Assembly (NCBI RefSeq): GCF_003336705.1
Contig: NZ_QMDL01000005.1
Span: forward strand, 62,001 to 126,000
Source of the DNA: Marinobacter litoralis
GTDB taxonomy: Bacteria > Pseudomonadota > Gammaproteobacteria > Pseudomonadales > Oleiphilaceae
DNA: 64,000 nt
Direction: 5' to 3'
Below, in pieces: positions 36,968 to 47,198 of the stretch. Made by a program: the position numbers and the translations under genes. The notes under the pieces were generated by a model. That model was given only the letters and a program-made list of their open reading frames with translations, was not told the origin of the DNA and did not search any database. The stretch's first letter is position 1. Each line of letters opens with the position of its first letter.

Positions 36968-39265
36968 ATGCTCGGCATCTTGCGAAGTATCGTACAAGAG
37001 GTAAACAGCGCCCGTGATCTGAACGAGGCACTCGCTATCATTGTCTCGCGAGTGCAGAAAGCAATGGGAACCGAAGTCTGTTCGGTGTACCTGCTGGACC
37101 CCACCTCTAATCGCTACATTCTGATGGCCACCGAAGGTCTGTACAAAGACGCGGTGGGCAATGTCAGTCTGGCCCATTCCGAGGGCCTCGTCGGGCTTGT
37201 CGGCTCACGTGAGGAGCCCATCAATCTCGAAGATGCGCCTTCTCACCCGCGTTATCGTTATTTTCCGGAAACCGGTGAAGAGCGCTTCAGCTCATTTCTC
37301 GGCGTACCCATCATTCACCACCGCGCGGTATTGGGTGTTCTGGTGGTTCAGCAGCGAGAAAATTCCCGCTGCTTCGATGAGGGTGAAGAAGCCTTTCTGG
37401 TAACAATCTCGGCTCAATTGGCCGGGGTTATCGCCCATAGCGAAGCCACAGGCGCCATCAGCGGCCTATCGTTAACCGGTGAAGAAGCCCACGACGTGTG
37501 TTTCAACGGGGTGCCCGGTGCGCCGGGTGTCGCGATCGGCACGGGCACGGTGGTTTACCCCTCCGCCGACCTTGATGTTGTTCCGGATAAGCCCGCCGAC
37601 GATATTGACCGCGAGCTGGAGCTGTTCTGGAGCGCGGTTCAAGCCGTAAAAGAAGACATTGAGCGAGTGGCCAACCGCTTGGCTTCGCAGCTTCGTCCGG
37701 AAGAGCAGGCACTGTTCGATGTCTATTTGCGCATGCTGGATGAAAGCGCACTTCCCGGCGAGGTGGTCAGCAAGATTCAGGAAGGCATATGGGCGCAAGG
37801 TGCCCTGAAGCAGGTGATTCAGCAGTACATCCGCCATTTTGAACTGATGGACGATTTGTACCTGCAGGAGCGGGTGGTGGATATCCGGGATCTGGGGCGT
37901 CGCCTGTTATCGCACATGCAGGAAGGCGAACAGAAGCACCTGGAATACCCCGAACGCACGGTTTTAGTCAGTGAAGAGCTCACCCCGGCCATGTTGGGCG
38001 AGGTGCCGAAAGGTCAGCTGGTGGGGCTGGTTTCGGTAAAAGGCTCCAGCAACTCTCACGTTGCTATCTTGGCGCGGGCGATGGGTGTACCGACCGTCAT
38101 GGGGCTGGTGGATATACCCGTTAACCAGTTGGGCGGTCGTGAGTTGGTGGTAGACGGTTTCGAAGGGCAAATCTTCGCCTCTCCCTCTGCCGACCTTCGC
38201 GCGTTCTATCAGGCCATTTGTGAAGAAGAAGATGAGCTGTTCCGCGGGCTGGAAGAGCTGCGGGATAAGCCCTGTGAAACGCTGGATGGCCATCGGGTAC
38301 CCCTGCTGGTGAACACCGGTCTGATGACCGATGTGGTGCGTTCACTGTCTCACGGTGCGGAAGGCATCGGCCTGTACCGCACCGAAGTACCGTTCATGAT
38401 CAAAGACCGTTTTCCGTCCGAGCAAGAGCAGCGGGAATACTACCGGGAGCAATTGGAAGCTTTCGCGCCTAACCCGGTCACCATGCGTACTCTGGACATT
38501 GGCGGTGACAAAGCGTTGACCTATTTCCCGATTCAGGAAGAAAACCCGTTTCTGGGCTGGCGCGGTATCCGCGTTACCCTCGATCATCCGGAAATCTTCT
38601 TGTTGCAGGTCAGGGCGATGCTCAAAGCCAGCGAAGGCCTGAACAACCTGCAAATCATGTTACCGATGATTAGCAACGTATCCGAGGTGGAGGAGTCACT
38701 GCACCTGATCTACCGTGTTTATCACGAGGTCCGGGAAGAAGGTTACGACGTTCACATGCCTAAAGTGGGCGTGATGATCGAAGTGCCGGGGGCGGTGTAT
38801 CAGATTCGGGAGCTGGCTGATCGCGTAGATTTTGTGTCGGTAGGCTCCAACGATCTCACGCAATATCTGCTGGCGGTCGATCGGAACAACCCGAGGGTTG
38901 CTCAGTTGTATCATTCATACCATCCGGCGGTTCTGCAGGCCTTGGTGCGCATTGCACAAGACACCCATGCCGTGGGTAAGCCAGTAGGCATCTGTGGCGA
39001 GCTGGCGGGCGATCCGGGCGGAGCCTTGTTGCTGATGGCCATGGGGTATGATTCGCTGTCGATGAACGCGGCCAGCCTGCCGAAAGTGAAATCGGTGATC
39101 CGCAGCGTGGATCGCGAATGGGCCGTTCAGTTGCTGCAAGACGTTCTGTTGCTGGATTCGCCCCACGTTATAAAAAGCTGTGTTGATCTGGCGCTAAGAA
39201 ACGCGGGCTTTGGCCGATATCTTCGTCCTGTAAAAACGCCTGTGTGTGAACCGGCCGCGCTCTGA
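36968..39265 (+). CDS. ptsP: Phosphoenolpyruvate-protein phosphotransferase, nitrogen PTS (EI-Ntr)
   Basis: 765 residues: an N-terminal GAF domain (about 15-155), then the enzyme I modules. The phosphohistidine is in KGSSNSHVAILARAMGVPTV (His in the SHVA motif). The C-terminal PEP-binding barrel carries GIGLYRTEVPFM, LDIGGDK and GSNDLTQY. It starts the PtsP-PtsO-PtsN chain that links nitrogen and carbon status to envelope functions. Its partner genes are not in the window. Confidence 0.95.
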   Translation: MLGILRSIVQEVNSARDLNEALAIIVSRVQKAMGTEVCSVYLLDPTSNRYILMATEGLYKDAVGNVSLAHSEGLVGLVGSREEPINLEDAPSHPRYRYFPETGEERFSSFLGVPIIHHRAVLGVLVVQQRENSRCFDEGEEAFLVTISAQLAGVIAHSEATGAISGLSLTGEEAHDVCFNGVPGAPGVAIGTGTVVYPSADLDVVPDKPADDIDRELELFWSAVQAVKEDIERVANRLASQLRPEEQALFDVYLRMLDESALPGEVVSKIQEGIWAQGALKQVIQQYIRHFELMDDLYLQERVVDIRDLGRRLLSHMQEGEQKHLEYPERTVLVSEELTPAMLGEVPKGQLVGLVSVKGSSNSHVAILARAMGVPTVMGLVDIPVNQLGGRELVVDGFEGQIFASPSADLRAFYQAICEEEDELFRGLEELRDKPCETLDGHRVPLLVNTGLMTDVVRSLSHGAEGIGLYRTEVPFMIKDRFPSEQEQREYYREQLEAFAPNPVTMRTLDIGGDKALTYFPIQEENPFLGWRGIRVTLDHPEIFLLQVRAMLKASEGLNNLQIMLPMISNVSEVEESLHLIYRVYHEVREEGYDVHMPKVGVMIEVPGAVYQIRELADRVDFVSVGSNDLTQYLLAVDRNNPRVAQLYHSYHPAVLQALVRIAQDTHAVGKPVGICGELAGDPGGALLLMAMGYDSLSMNAASLPKVKSVIRSVDREWAVQLLQDVLLLDSPHVIKSCVDLALRNAGFGRYLRPVKTPVCEPAAL

Positions 39266-39357
39266 GCCGATGCTTTTACAGTTAGTGTGTTTACTCTAGA
39301 ATCAATTGGTAGCTTAGTGCTGTTAATCTGACCTGTAGTACCTATTAAGGATAGTTG

Positions 39358-40599
39358 ATGACAGACGCGACCGAACTCAAGCCCACACCTAAAATAGGCC
39401 TCGCCCTGGGCGGCGGAGGGCCGTTAGGTGGTATTTACGAGATCGGCGCGTTGCGGGCGCTCGACGAAGCGCTTGATGGCCTCGATTTTAATGACTTGAA
39501 TGTCTACGTGGGCGTAAGCTCAGGTTCATTCGTTGCGTCTCATTTGGCCAATCAGGTTACCACCGCACAATTGTGCCGGATTTTCGTGCGCAACGAGGCG
39601 GAGGTGCACCCCTTCCACCCGGATGTGTTTTATCGTCCTGCGTTTCGCGAGATCGGCAGTCGCTTGCTGGCTGTACCCAAGCTGTTGAGTACGGCGATCA
39701 GCCGCTTTATCAACAACCCCTATGACCAAAGCTTATTGGAAGCCCTGACCATTCTGGCTCAGGCAGCGCCTGCCGGGTTGTTTGATAATGAAGGTCTGCA
39801 TGATTACCTGCGCCGAGCGTTTACCATGCTGGGGCGTACCAATGATTTCCGGCAGCTCAAGCGCAGCTTGTATATTGTTGCGGCGGATGTAGAGAGCTCC
39901 GATGCCGTATGTTTTGGCGCGCCCGGCTTTGATCACGTGCCCATATCCAAGGCGGTTCAGGCCAGTACCTCTTCCCCGGGCTTGTATGTGCCGGTAGAGA
40001 TTGATGGGCGGTATTATGTGGATGGCACGCTGAGAAAAGGCTTGCACGCGTCCGTTGCTTTCGAGGATGGGGCAGACCTGGTGTTTGCGATCAACCCTCT
40101 GGTACCCATCGACGCCAGCGCTGCGGTGCGTGCGGGCTCACTGAAAGCCGGCGAGCTGACCCATTCCGGGATGCCGAACATGCTGTCCCAGACGTTCCGT
40201 ACCATGGTGTATTCGAGGATGCAGTCGGGAATTGCCCAGTACGCCCGAGATTATCCTGATAAAGAAATCCTGTTGTTCGAGCCCACGCGGGACGACGCCA
40301 AACTGTTTTTCTCTAACGTGTTTAGCTTCCAGAGCCGCCGGATGGTGTGCGAACACGCCTATCAGATGACCCGTAGGGATTTGTTGAAGCGCGCGGATGA
40401 GTTGGAGCCCAAGCTGGCGAAATACGGCATCAAACTGCGCAGAGACCGGCTGGAAGATGAGCAGCGCACCATCAGTACCAGCCTTTACGGTGAGCTTCTG
40501 CCGTTATATGTGGCCAAAGGCCGTAAAAAACAGACGGAGAAGAGCCGTATAGCAACCGGGCTCAGCAACGTCACACACCTGTTCTCCAAGGCTCAGTAA
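39358..40599 (+). CDS. Patatin-like phospholipase
   Basis: 413 residues from ATG 39358. The oxyanion loop GGGGPLGGIYEIGALRAL (18-35), nucleophile Ser54 in GVSSG (52-56) and Asp222 in DGTLRKG make the patatin Ser-Asp dyad complete. No signal peptide, so it is cytoplasmic or membrane-peripheral. It should cleave acyl esters of phospholipids; the natural substrate is unknown. It converges with hslU, with a strong terminator between them. Confidence 0.85.
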   Translation: MTDATELKPTPKIGLALGGGGPLGGIYEIGALRALDEALDGLDFNDLNVYVGVSSGSFVASHLANQVTTAQLCRIFVRNEAEVHPFHPDVFYRPAFREIGSRLLAVPKLLSTAISRFINNPYDQSLLEALTILAQAAPAGLFDNEGLHDYLRRAFTMLGRTNDFRQLKRSLYIVAADVESSDAVCFGAPGFDHVPISKAVQASTSSPGLYVPVEIDGRYYVDGTLRKGLHASVAFEDGADLVFAINPLVPIDASAAVRAGSLKAGELTHSGMPNMLSQTFRTMVYSRMQSGIAQYARDYPDKEILLFEPTRDDAKLFFSNVFSFQSRRMVCEHAYQMTRRDLLKRADELEPKLAKYGIKLRRDRLEDEQRTISTSLYGELLPLYVAKGRKKQTEKSRIATGLSNVTHLFSKAQ

Positions 40600-40628
40600 T
40601 GCGTTAAGTCTGGAAGGTCGAGAGCAAC

Positions 40629-40665
40629 AAAAAAGCCCGGATGACATCCATCATCCGGGCTTTTT
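40629..40665. terminator. Bidirectional intrinsic terminator between the patatin gene and hslU
   Basis: A-run then AGCCCGGATGA (40634-40644), a 6-base loop, TCATCCGGGCT and a T-run to 40665. The perfect 11-bp stem is flanked by A5/T5 on the two sides, so it works for both converging genes. Confidence 0.9.
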
Positions 40666-40683
40666 GGGTTGAGGGTAAGGCCG

Positions 40684-42012
40684 TTACAGAATGAACCGGC
40701 TCAAATCCTCGTCTTCGGCCAGTTCGCCCAGCTTTTCGTTAACGTACGCAGCCGTTACTTCAAAGCCGTCGGTCACCTGATCGCCAGCTTCGAACGACAA
40801 GCTTTCCAGTAAGCGCTCAAGCACCGTATGCAGGCGGCGAGCCCCGATATTCTCGGTGGTTTCGTTCACCTTGCACGCAATCTCTGCGATGCGGGCGATG
40901 GCGTCTTCGGCAAACTTCAGTTTCACGCCCTCAGTGCCCATCAGTGCTTCGTACTGCTGCACCAGAGAGGCATCCGGCTCGGTCAGAATGCGCTTGAAAT
41001 CATCGGGAGTCAGGGCTTGCAGCTCAACCCGGATCGGCAAACGGCCCTGAAGTTCAGGGATCAAATCTGAAGGCTTGGACAGGTGGAATGCACCAGAAGC
41101 GATGAACAGAATGTGATCGGTCCGAACCGCTCCGTACTTGGTGCTCACGGTGCTGCCTTCAATCAGCGGCAGCAGGTCACGCTGGACGCCCTCACGAGAC
41201 ACGTCTGAAGAGGTATTCTCGGAACGCTTGGCAACCTTGTCGATCTCGTCGAGGAACACGATGCCGTTCTGTTCAACGGCCACCAGAGCCTTCTGTTTGA
41301 TCTCTTCTTCGTTCACCAGCTTGGCCGCTTCTTCTTCCTTCACCCGCTTCATGGCATCCGCCACTTTCATCTTGCGGGTTTTGCGCTTGTCCGAAGCCAT
41401 GCTCGAGAACATGCTTTGCAGCTGGTTGGTCATCTCTTCCATGCCTGGCGGCGCCATGATCTCTACGCCAGCACCGCTGCTGCGCAGGTCAATGTCGATC
41501 TCTTTGTCGTCGAGTTCGCCTTCCCGAAGTTTTTTGCGGAACATCTGACGGCTGGCGGAATCATTGTTGCGGGCGCCGTCTTCGTTAAAGTCGCGGGCAG
41601 GCGGCAACAGGGCGTCCAGAATGCGGTCTTCTGCGGCATCCAGGGCCTGGTTCTCGTGGCGTTTCATCTCCTGTTCACGGAGCATTTTAACGGCCATATC
41701 CGCCAGATCACGAATAATGGATTCTACATCGCGGCCCACATAGCCCACCTCGGTAAACTTGGTGGCTTCTACCTTCAGGAAGGGGGCATCGGCCAGTTTG
41801 GCCAAGCGCCGTGCGATTTCGGTTTTACCCACACCGGTGGGGCCGATCATCAGAATGTTTTTCGGGGTAATTTCATCTCGCAGGCTGCTGTCCAGCTGCA
41901 TCCGGCGCCAACGATTACGCAAGGCGATGGCTACGGCGCGCTTGGCCTCTTGCTGGCCCACGATGTGTTTGTTCAGTTCGTGAACGATTTCACGGGGAGT
42001 CATTGCAGACAT
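40684..42012 (-). CDS. hslU: HslU, ATPase subunit of the HslVU protease
   Basis: 442 residues from ATG 42012 (E. coli HslU is 443). Walker A is [12 protein letters not shown], Walker B is [13 protein letters not shown], and the pore motif is [10 protein letters not shown]. The C-terminus DEDLSRFIL inserts into HslV and is conserved here. It unfolds substrates for HslV. The ATG follows closely after hslV's stop (11 bases), so the two are one operon. Confidence 0.97.
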   Translation of the reverse strand: MSAMTPREIVHELNKHIVGQQEAKRAVAIALRNRWRRMQLDSSLRDEITPKNILMIGPTGVGKTEIARRLAKLADAPFLKVEATKFTEVGYVGRDVESIIRDLADMAVKMLREQEMKRHENQALDAAEDRILDALLPPARDFNEDGARNNDSASRQMFRKKLREGELDDKEIDIDLRSSGAGVEIMAPPGMEEMTNQLQSMFSSMASDKRKTRKMKVADAMKRVKEEEAAKLVNEEEIKQKALVAVEQNGIVFLDEIDKVAKRSENTSSDVSREGVQRDLLPLIEGSTVSTKYGAVRTDHILFIASGAFHLSKPSDLIPELQGRLPIRVELQALTPDDFKRILTEPDASLVQQYEALMGTEGVKLKFAEDAIARIAEIACKVNETTENIGARRLHTVLERLLESLSFEAGDQVTDGFEVTAAYVNEKLGELAEDEDLSRFIL

Positions 42013-42023
42013 GGTCGCTCCGG

Positions 42024-42554
42024 TCAGTCTTTGATGGGCAGCACTTCCAGAGTGCGGTTCTGGTTGGTGTAGATGCAAATATCACCTGCAATTTCCAGAG
42101 CCTTCTCGGCAATTTCGTGTGCGCTCAGATCGGTGTTTTCAAGCAACGCACGGGCGGAAGCCTGGGCAAATGGGCCACCGGACCCAATGGCGATCAAACC
42201 TTGCTCTGGCTCAATCACGTCGCCATTACCGGTAATAATTAACGAGGCGGTTTTGTCGGCCACGGCCAGCAGGGCTTCCAGCTTGCGCAGCGCTCGGTCG
42301 GATCGCCAGTCTTTGGCGAGCTCTACCGCTGCTCGGGTCAGGTTGCCCTGATGCTTTTCCAGCTGGGCTTCGAAGCGCTCAAAAAGGGTGAAAGCATCGG
42401 CAGTGCCGCCAGCAAACCCGGCAATCACCTGGCCGTTATACAGCCGGCGAACCTTGCGGGCGTTGCCTTTCATGACGGTGTTGCCCAGTGAAACCTGGCC
42501 ATCACCTCCCATAGCGACTTCGTCGTCACGACGGACGGAAACAATCGTAGTCAT
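42024..42554 (-). CDS. hslV: HslV, peptidase subunit of the HslVU protease
   Basis: 176 residues with start MTTIVSVRR; the N-terminal Thr2 is the catalytic nucleophile after Met removal. [20 protein letters not shown] and [17 protein letters not shown] are family blocks. It forms the double hexameric chamber capped by HslU. A heat-shock-type promoter lies just upstream (42594-42621). Confidence 0.97.
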   Translation of the reverse strand: MTTIVSVRRDDEVAMGGDGQVSLGNTVMKGNARKVRRLYNGQVIAGFAGGTADAFTLFERFEAQLEKHQGNLTRAAVELAKDWRSDRALRKLEALLAVADKTASLIITGNGDVIEPEQGLIAIGSGGPFAQASARALLENTDLSAHEIAEKALEIAGDICIYTNQNRTLEVLPIKD

Positions 42555-42593
42555 TTTGGCTCCAGTTGCCTGATGAAGATTGGTATTCAGACG

Positions 42594-42621
42594 TTATGGA
42601 GGCGCTTGAAGTGAATTCAAC
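42594..42621 (-). promoter_or_regulatory. Candidate sigma32 (RpoH) promoter of hslVU
   Basis: On the minus strand, GTTGAAT (complement of 42615-42621) is followed by 13 bases and CTCCATAA (complement of 42594-42601). This is close to the sigma32 pattern CTTGAA-N13-CCCCAT. The implied start is near 42587, giving a leader of about 33 bases before hslV. hslVU is a sigma32 operon in E. coli. The element overlaps the last codons of the SPOR gene. Confidence 0.55.
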
Positions 42622-43264
42622 CTTTCTTGGGAATCTTTCGAACCAGGGGTTGAATATTTATGCCCACCAGCTTATCAACTGCCGAGTTCATCTGGCTTCG
42701 TGAGGTGAAAGGGCCCACGTTGACGCGGTACCACTCGCTGCCGTTGTCCTGAACCACGTGTTGTACGTGCGCGCGCAAGCCTTGAAAGGCGATTTGGGCG
42801 CGCTGGCGCTCGGCATCTTGCTTACTGCGGAAGGAGCCGGATTGCACCACATAATCGTAGGCCTGTTTGGCGGGGCCTGGGGTGTACTCCTCCACCTTGG
42901 GCGGCACCACTTCAGATTCCGGTAGCATTTCGTAGAACCGGAAGTCACGTTCCTTGCGGGCGGTTTGCGCCGGGGGCTGCTTCTGAATGGTTTGGGGCTG
43001 TGTCTGATGCGCCTGAGAGGGAGGCGATTGGCGAACTTCCTGCCCTGTCGGCAGCGTGTTCAAATACACAATGAAGCCCATAAAGCCGCCAACCGCGGCC
43101 AGAGATAAAATCCACTTCACAGACAAGCCACCCTGTTGGGAGTGCGAAGGCGCACTGCGTTTCGGCTTGGCCGCAGCTTTGTTGCGAGGCTGGGCGGTCC
43201 GCTTTTTAGGTGCAGCGGCACCTCTGCCGGATGGTCGGTCTTTCTTGGCATAATCTCTGGCCAT
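42617..43264 (-). CDS. SPOR-domain membrane protein (FtsN-like)
   Basis: 215 residues. A basic Lys/Arg/Pro-rich cytoplasmic N-terminus (about 1-47) is followed by one membrane segment near 48-66 (WILSLAAVGGFMGFIVYL), a Pro/Gln-rich periplasmic linker and a C-terminal SPOR domain (about 130-210; YDYVVQSGSFRSKQDAER ... YRVNVGPFTSRSQM). SPOR domains bind denuded peptidoglycan at the division septum. The order hslV-SPOR-argS is conserved in pseudomonads. Whether it is the essential FtsN cannot be told. Confidence 0.85.
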   Translation of the reverse strand: MARDYAKKDRPSGRGAAAPKKRTAQPRNKAAAKPKRSAPSHSQQGGLSVKWILSLAAVGGFMGFIVYLNTLPTGQEVRQSPPSQAHQTQPQTIQKQPPAQTARKERDFRFYEMLPESEVVPPKVEEYTPGPAKQAYDYVVQSGSFRSKQDAERQRAQIAFQGLRAHVQHVVQDNGSEWYRVNVGPFTSRSQMNSAVDKLVGINIQPLVRKIPKKG

Positions 43265-43271
43265 GAGCTGC

Positions 43272-44957
43272 TTACATCTCCTCTGGGGCGCTTACGCCCA
43301 GCAGGCCTAAGCCGTTCTCGATTACCTGACGGACCGCCAGATACAAGCTCACCCGTGCATCGCGAAGCGCGGTGTCTTCGATCAGCACCTTGTGAGCGTT
43401 GTAGTAGGTGTGGAACTGCCCTGCCAGGTCGCGTAAATAGTGCGTCAGATGATGCGGTTCACGCTGCGCGGCGGAATTGGCAATCAGTTCCGGGTATTTC
43501 GCCAGCTGATTCGCCAGCTCTTTCTCTTCGTCCAGTGTCAGCAGGCTCAGATCGCCTACACACTCCGTGCGACCGCGCTGAACGCCTTCGGCTTCCAGCT
43601 TGCGCAACACGCTACAGATCCGAGCGTGGGCATACTGGATGTAATACACCGGGTTTTCATTGGTCTGGGAGCGGGCCAGATCGATATCGAAGGTCAACTG
43701 TGAGTCAACGCGGCGCGCGGCCAGGAAGAAACGAGTGGCATCGCGGCCCACTTCGTCGATCAAATCACGCACGGTCACGTAGCTGCCGGCACGTTTGGAA
43801 ATTTTCACTTCCTGCCCGGAGCGGGTGACCATCACCATCTGGTGCAGAACATAGTCAGGCCAGCCTTGAGGAATGTCTGCTTTCAAGGCTTGCAAGCCAG
43901 CGCGGACCCGCGTGACGGTGGAGTGGTGGTCTGCACCTTGCTCGTTGATCACGGTGGTGAAGCCGCGCTGCCACTTGTCCAGGTGGTAGGCGACGTCTGG
44001 CAGGAAGTAGGTGTAGCCGCCGTCTTTCTTGCGCATCACGCGGTCTTTGTCGTCGCCAAACTCGGTGGTTTTCAGCCACATGGCACCTTCGTGCTCGTAG
44101 GTGTAGCCATTGGCTTTCAAGCGCTCAACGGTGGCTTCTACCTTGCCGTCGTCGTACAAGGACGACTCAAGGAAATACACATCAAACTGAACGCCAAAGG
44201 CTTTCAGATCGAGATCCTGTTCCCGGCGCAGGTAGGCAACGGCAAATTCGCGAATCGCAGCTTGGTCATCCGGGTCCGCTTTGGCCGTGACTTCCCGATC
44301 GTCCGCGATCACGGTCTCACCGGCTAAGTAGGCATTGGCCACATCAACAATGTAGTCGCCCCGGTAACCGTCTTCCGGCCAGCTTTCGTGCTCTGGCGTC
44401 AGACCTTTCACCCGCGACTGAACCGACAGTGCCAAGTTGTTGATCTGGGCACCGGCGTCGTTGTAGTAAAACTCACGGGTTACATCGTAACCGTTGGCTT
44501 CCAGCAGGCGACACAGGCAGTCGCCGATCGCCGCACCACGACCGTGACCCACATGCAGTGGGCCGGTCGGGTTGGCAGACACAAACTCGACCTGAACCTT
44601 TTCGCCCTTGCCGTTGTTGTTACGGCCAAATTGCTCCGCTTCATCCAGAATCGTGTTCACAATCCCGAACGCGCTGGCGGTGCTCATGAAAAAGTTAATA
44701 AACCCGGGCCCGGCAATCTCCACCTTGGCAACCGCGTCGCTTTCGGGCAACGCAGCGATTAGCGCTTCAGCCAGCTTTCGCGGAGGGCAGCCAGCGGCTT
44801 TGGAAGCCACCAAAGCAATATTGCAGGCGTAATCCCCGTGGGATTTGTCCTTGGTGTTGCCAACCTGCGGCGTGAAGGTTTGGTCAGCCGGCAAAGTGCC
44901 TTCGGACTGAAGGGTGGCCAGTGCAGACTGGAGAAGCTCGGATACGGTCTCTTTCAT
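43272..44957 (-). CDS. argS: Arginyl-tRNA synthetase
   Basis: 561 residues, class I synthetase. The N-terminal additional domain 1 is followed by the HIGH-type motif [14 protein letters not shown]. The KMSKS loop is replaced by VKISKRAG, as is common in ArgRS. The C-terminal DALR anticodon-binding domain begins near SRVCSVLRK-type residues. It charges tRNA-Arg. It ends 7 bases before the SPOR gene, consistent with co-transcription. Confidence 0.97.
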   Translation of the reverse strand: MKETVSELLQSALATLQSEGTLPADQTFTPQVGNTKDKSHGDYACNIALVASKAAGCPPRKLAEALIAALPESDAVAKVEIAGPGFINFFMSTASAFGIVNTILDEAEQFGRNNNGKGEKVQVEFVSANPTGPLHVGHGRGAAIGDCLCRLLEANGYDVTREFYYNDAGAQINNLALSVQSRVKGLTPEHESWPEDGYRGDYIVDVANAYLAGETVIADDREVTAKADPDDQAAIREFAVAYLRREQDLDLKAFGVQFDVYFLESSLYDDGKVEATVERLKANGYTYEHEGAMWLKTTEFGDDKDRVMRKKDGGYTYFLPDVAYHLDKWQRGFTTVINEQGADHHSTVTRVRAGLQALKADIPQGWPDYVLHQMVMVTRSGQEVKISKRAGSYVTVRDLIDEVGRDATRFFLAARRVDSQLTFDIDLARSQTNENPVYYIQYAHARICSVLRKLEAEGVQRGRTECVGDLSLLTLDEEKELANQLAKYPELIANSAAQREPHHLTHYLRDLAGQFHTYYNAHKVLIEDTALRDARVSLYLAVRQVIENGLGLLGVSAPEEM

Positions 44958-45054
44958 GCGTCAGACGACTCGGTTTTCAGAAGAGTGGGTGTCAGGGCAG
45001 GGCGCCCGTTGAAAATAGAAGAGGCGTATTATCGCGGAAAGTTGGAGTGTAAGC

Positions 45055-45084
45055 AAAAAGCCCGGCGGTTAGGCCGGGCTTTTT
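45055..45084. terminator. Bidirectional intrinsic terminator
   Basis: AAAAAGCCCGGC (45055-45066) and GCCGGGCTTTTT (45073-45084) pair over 12 bases with a 6-base loop. It follows the stop of the minus-strand Ig-like lipoprotein gene, which ends at 45092, and lies just upstream of argS. Confidence 0.88.
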
Positions 45085-45091
45085 ATATTGG

Positions 45092-46990
45092 TTAATCTAG
45101 ATTCGCGCAGTTCGGGGCAGATCCGTACAGGCCACTTGTTCCGCCAGGAGGCGAAATGTCAGTGTTGCTAAGGTCACTGGCGAGGCAAGAGAGGAAGAAT
45201 TCTGTGGATTCTTCGTTTTCTGTACCGCCGACCTTCACCGTTGCCGTTAAGCGCACTTGAACCCAATTACAATGACTCTGCGGGTAAAGCAAGTCAAAAT
45301 CGGCAGAGCCATCAGTGGCGGTGGTGATTGTAGAGGAGCTTGTCGTAGCTGAATTAGTAGGCTCCAGCTTACCACTGCCGTTCGTGTCCTCTCCTGAATC
45401 TAATTGTCCATTTTGGTTTATATCTTCAGCCGGGCAAAATACCGCTCCGGGAGCTTCTACCCATTTGTCATCTTCAGCTTGATAGCTGCCTTTTTTATAG
45501 CCGATTGGCAGTACGCTTAGTTCCACCTCGGCATTGTTAATTGGGGCGCCGTTTGCGTCAGTAACGATTGCAACGTAAGGCTTCTTATAGCGTACGGTGT
45601 CTGGTTCTTCGAGTTCGTTACCTGTTCCAATTGCAAGTCGTAATGCTTGGCGAGCGACGGTGAGTGCTGTTGTATCAGTTATTGTATTATTGCTTGTCGA
45701 TGCCTTGATCTCCACGCCATCGCGGCCGCTAATGCTAGAGCCTGCGATGAAAGTTGTTGATGCTCGGCCTTGGGAGTCTGTGATCGCTACGCTATCAGAC
45801 AGGCGTCCATTGCTCTCATCAGCTACTAAGAGAAAATTGACCACTTGGTTTTTGACGCGGTTGTTATCGATGTCACGCACGATTGCGGTCACTTCGGTTG
45901 AGTCGTTTAGGCTTAGTTGAGTTTTCGTGGCCTGAACGCTAAGAGTCTCGGGGGTCGTGGCAACAAATTCAACGTCTAGAGAGGTGGTGAGGCCAGAGGA
46001 CGGATCTCTCGCCGTAATGGTTGAGAGGCCGGCGCTTGAAGATGCGATATCAATTGTTGCGACTCCCCCTGAGGTTGTTACGGTGCCATCCGCTGGGGTT
46101 AGAGTTCCGCGTGTAGTGCTGAAATTGATAGTTGAGCCATCTGGAACTGGGGTTCCATCTCTTTCCCAGCTAACTGAAAGCGTTGAGGGGGCTCCAATGT
46201 CTAATTCAGATCCGTTAGCTGGCGACGAGAAAGTGAAATCATCGCTTGAAATAGCCACGTCCAATGTCGTACGCAAAGCACTTTCACCCTCAAACGCAGT
46301 GGCAGTTAAGCTTGCAGTGCCGCCGGAACTCGCGCTTGAAAGTTCGAATGCTACAGCGCCATTGTTCTCGGTTGTTAGTGTTTGGGAGGTGATTGAGCCG
46401 AGAGTGGTTGATATCGAGATAACTTGATCCGCAATGCCATTGCCCTCTGAATCCAGAAGAACAGCTTGGTAGCTGTCACTATTGCCGAAAGATATGGATT
46501 GAGGGCCCTTCAGAGTAAGAGTTGTTCCCGTGACCTCGATGGCAACGGATTCACTGACCCCGCCAGCCGAAGCGTTTACCGTTAGAGTGGTGTTTCTGCG
46601 GTCATTGTCGCCGGTCAACTGAGCTGTTGCTATCCCTGCCTCGTCCGTTGTTGCTTGTGTAACCTGCAGTGTTCCGCCTTGTGGCGCAGCAAATGTTACT
46701 GGAATATCCGCAAGCAGAACTCCATTCTCATTTTTGACTCGTGCTGTTATTGCAGAGTTGGCTGATGATGATGTATTGATGCGAACTGGGTTGGCGAACA
46801 AGTCGATAGATCCGACTTGTACTTGAACTTCATTCGTTATGTCTTCGCCATTGCTGTCGGTGTTGCCGTCGTTGTTGCTCCCACCGTTGCCTCCGCCGGC
46901 CAGAGGGGTCGAGCTATCGTCACCTCCACAAGCAGCTAATACAAAAGCCAGCGACAACGCTGACGCACGCGCAAGGATTTTCCCTGACAT
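45092..46990 (-). CDS. Bacterial Ig-like (invasin/Big_1-type) repeat lipoprotein
   Basis: 632 residues. Signal peptide with lipobox VLAAC, Cys21; then a Gly/Asn/Asp-rich linker (22-50). Four or five Ig-like domains of about 90 residues follow, each with the pattern of Big_1 repeats (ITARVKNENGVLLADIPVTF; TEVTAIVRDIDNNRVKNQVV). Residues about 522-544 contain a calcium-binding style loop (DINQNGQLDSGEDTNGSG). It is an anchored surface or periplasmic adhesin-like protein of unknown target. It interrupts the otherwise conserved argS/priA neighbourhood, and parts of it look lower in GC. Confidence 0.78.
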   Translation of the reverse strand: MSGKILARASALSLAFVLAACGGDDSSTPLAGGGNGGSNNDGNTDSNGEDITNEVQVQVGSIDLFANPVRINTSSSANSAITARVKNENGVLLADIPVTFAAPQGGTLQVTQATTDEAGIATAQLTGDNDRRNTTLTVNASAGGVSESVAIEVTGTTLTLKGPQSISFGNSDSYQAVLLDSEGNGIADQVISISTTLGSITSQTLTTENNGAVAFELSSASSGGTASLTATAFEGESALRTTLDVAISSDDFTFSSPANGSELDIGAPSTLSVSWERDGTPVPDGSTINFSTTRGTLTPADGTVTTSGGVATIDIASSSAGLSTITARDPSSGLTTSLDVEFVATTPETLSVQATKTQLSLNDSTEVTAIVRDIDNNRVKNQVVNFLLVADESNGRLSDSVAITDSQGRASTTFIAGSSISGRDGVEIKASTSNNTITDTTALTVARQALRLAIGTGNELEEPDTVRYKKPYVAIVTDANGAPINNAEVELSVLPIGYKKGSYQAEDDKWVEAPGAVFCPAEDINQNGQLDSGEDTNGSGKLEPTNSATTSSSTITTATDGSADFDLLYPQSHCNWVQVRLTATVKVGGTENEESTEFFLSCLASDLSNTDISPPGGTSGLYGSAPNCANLD

Positions 46991-47198
46991 TATTTATCTC
47001 CAGTGTTCGTTACAGCAAAAGCCTTTTCGCCGCGCATTCCCCGCGAGAGAACCGCAACCTCAGTTGTTATTCAGCTTTATCGGTTAGATTGCTGAAAATC
47101 ATAGCACAGCTACCAGAAATGGAATGCTCGCACGGTCAAAATTGTGAAAAAGATTGTAACGTTTTGCACAGCCTGCGCTGTTTCGCAATTTGGGATGC

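Noticed and set aside
43056..43828. Overlapping plus-strand frames across the SPOR and argS genes
   Set aside because: Antisense to two clear genes, with Arg/Ser-rich low-information content.
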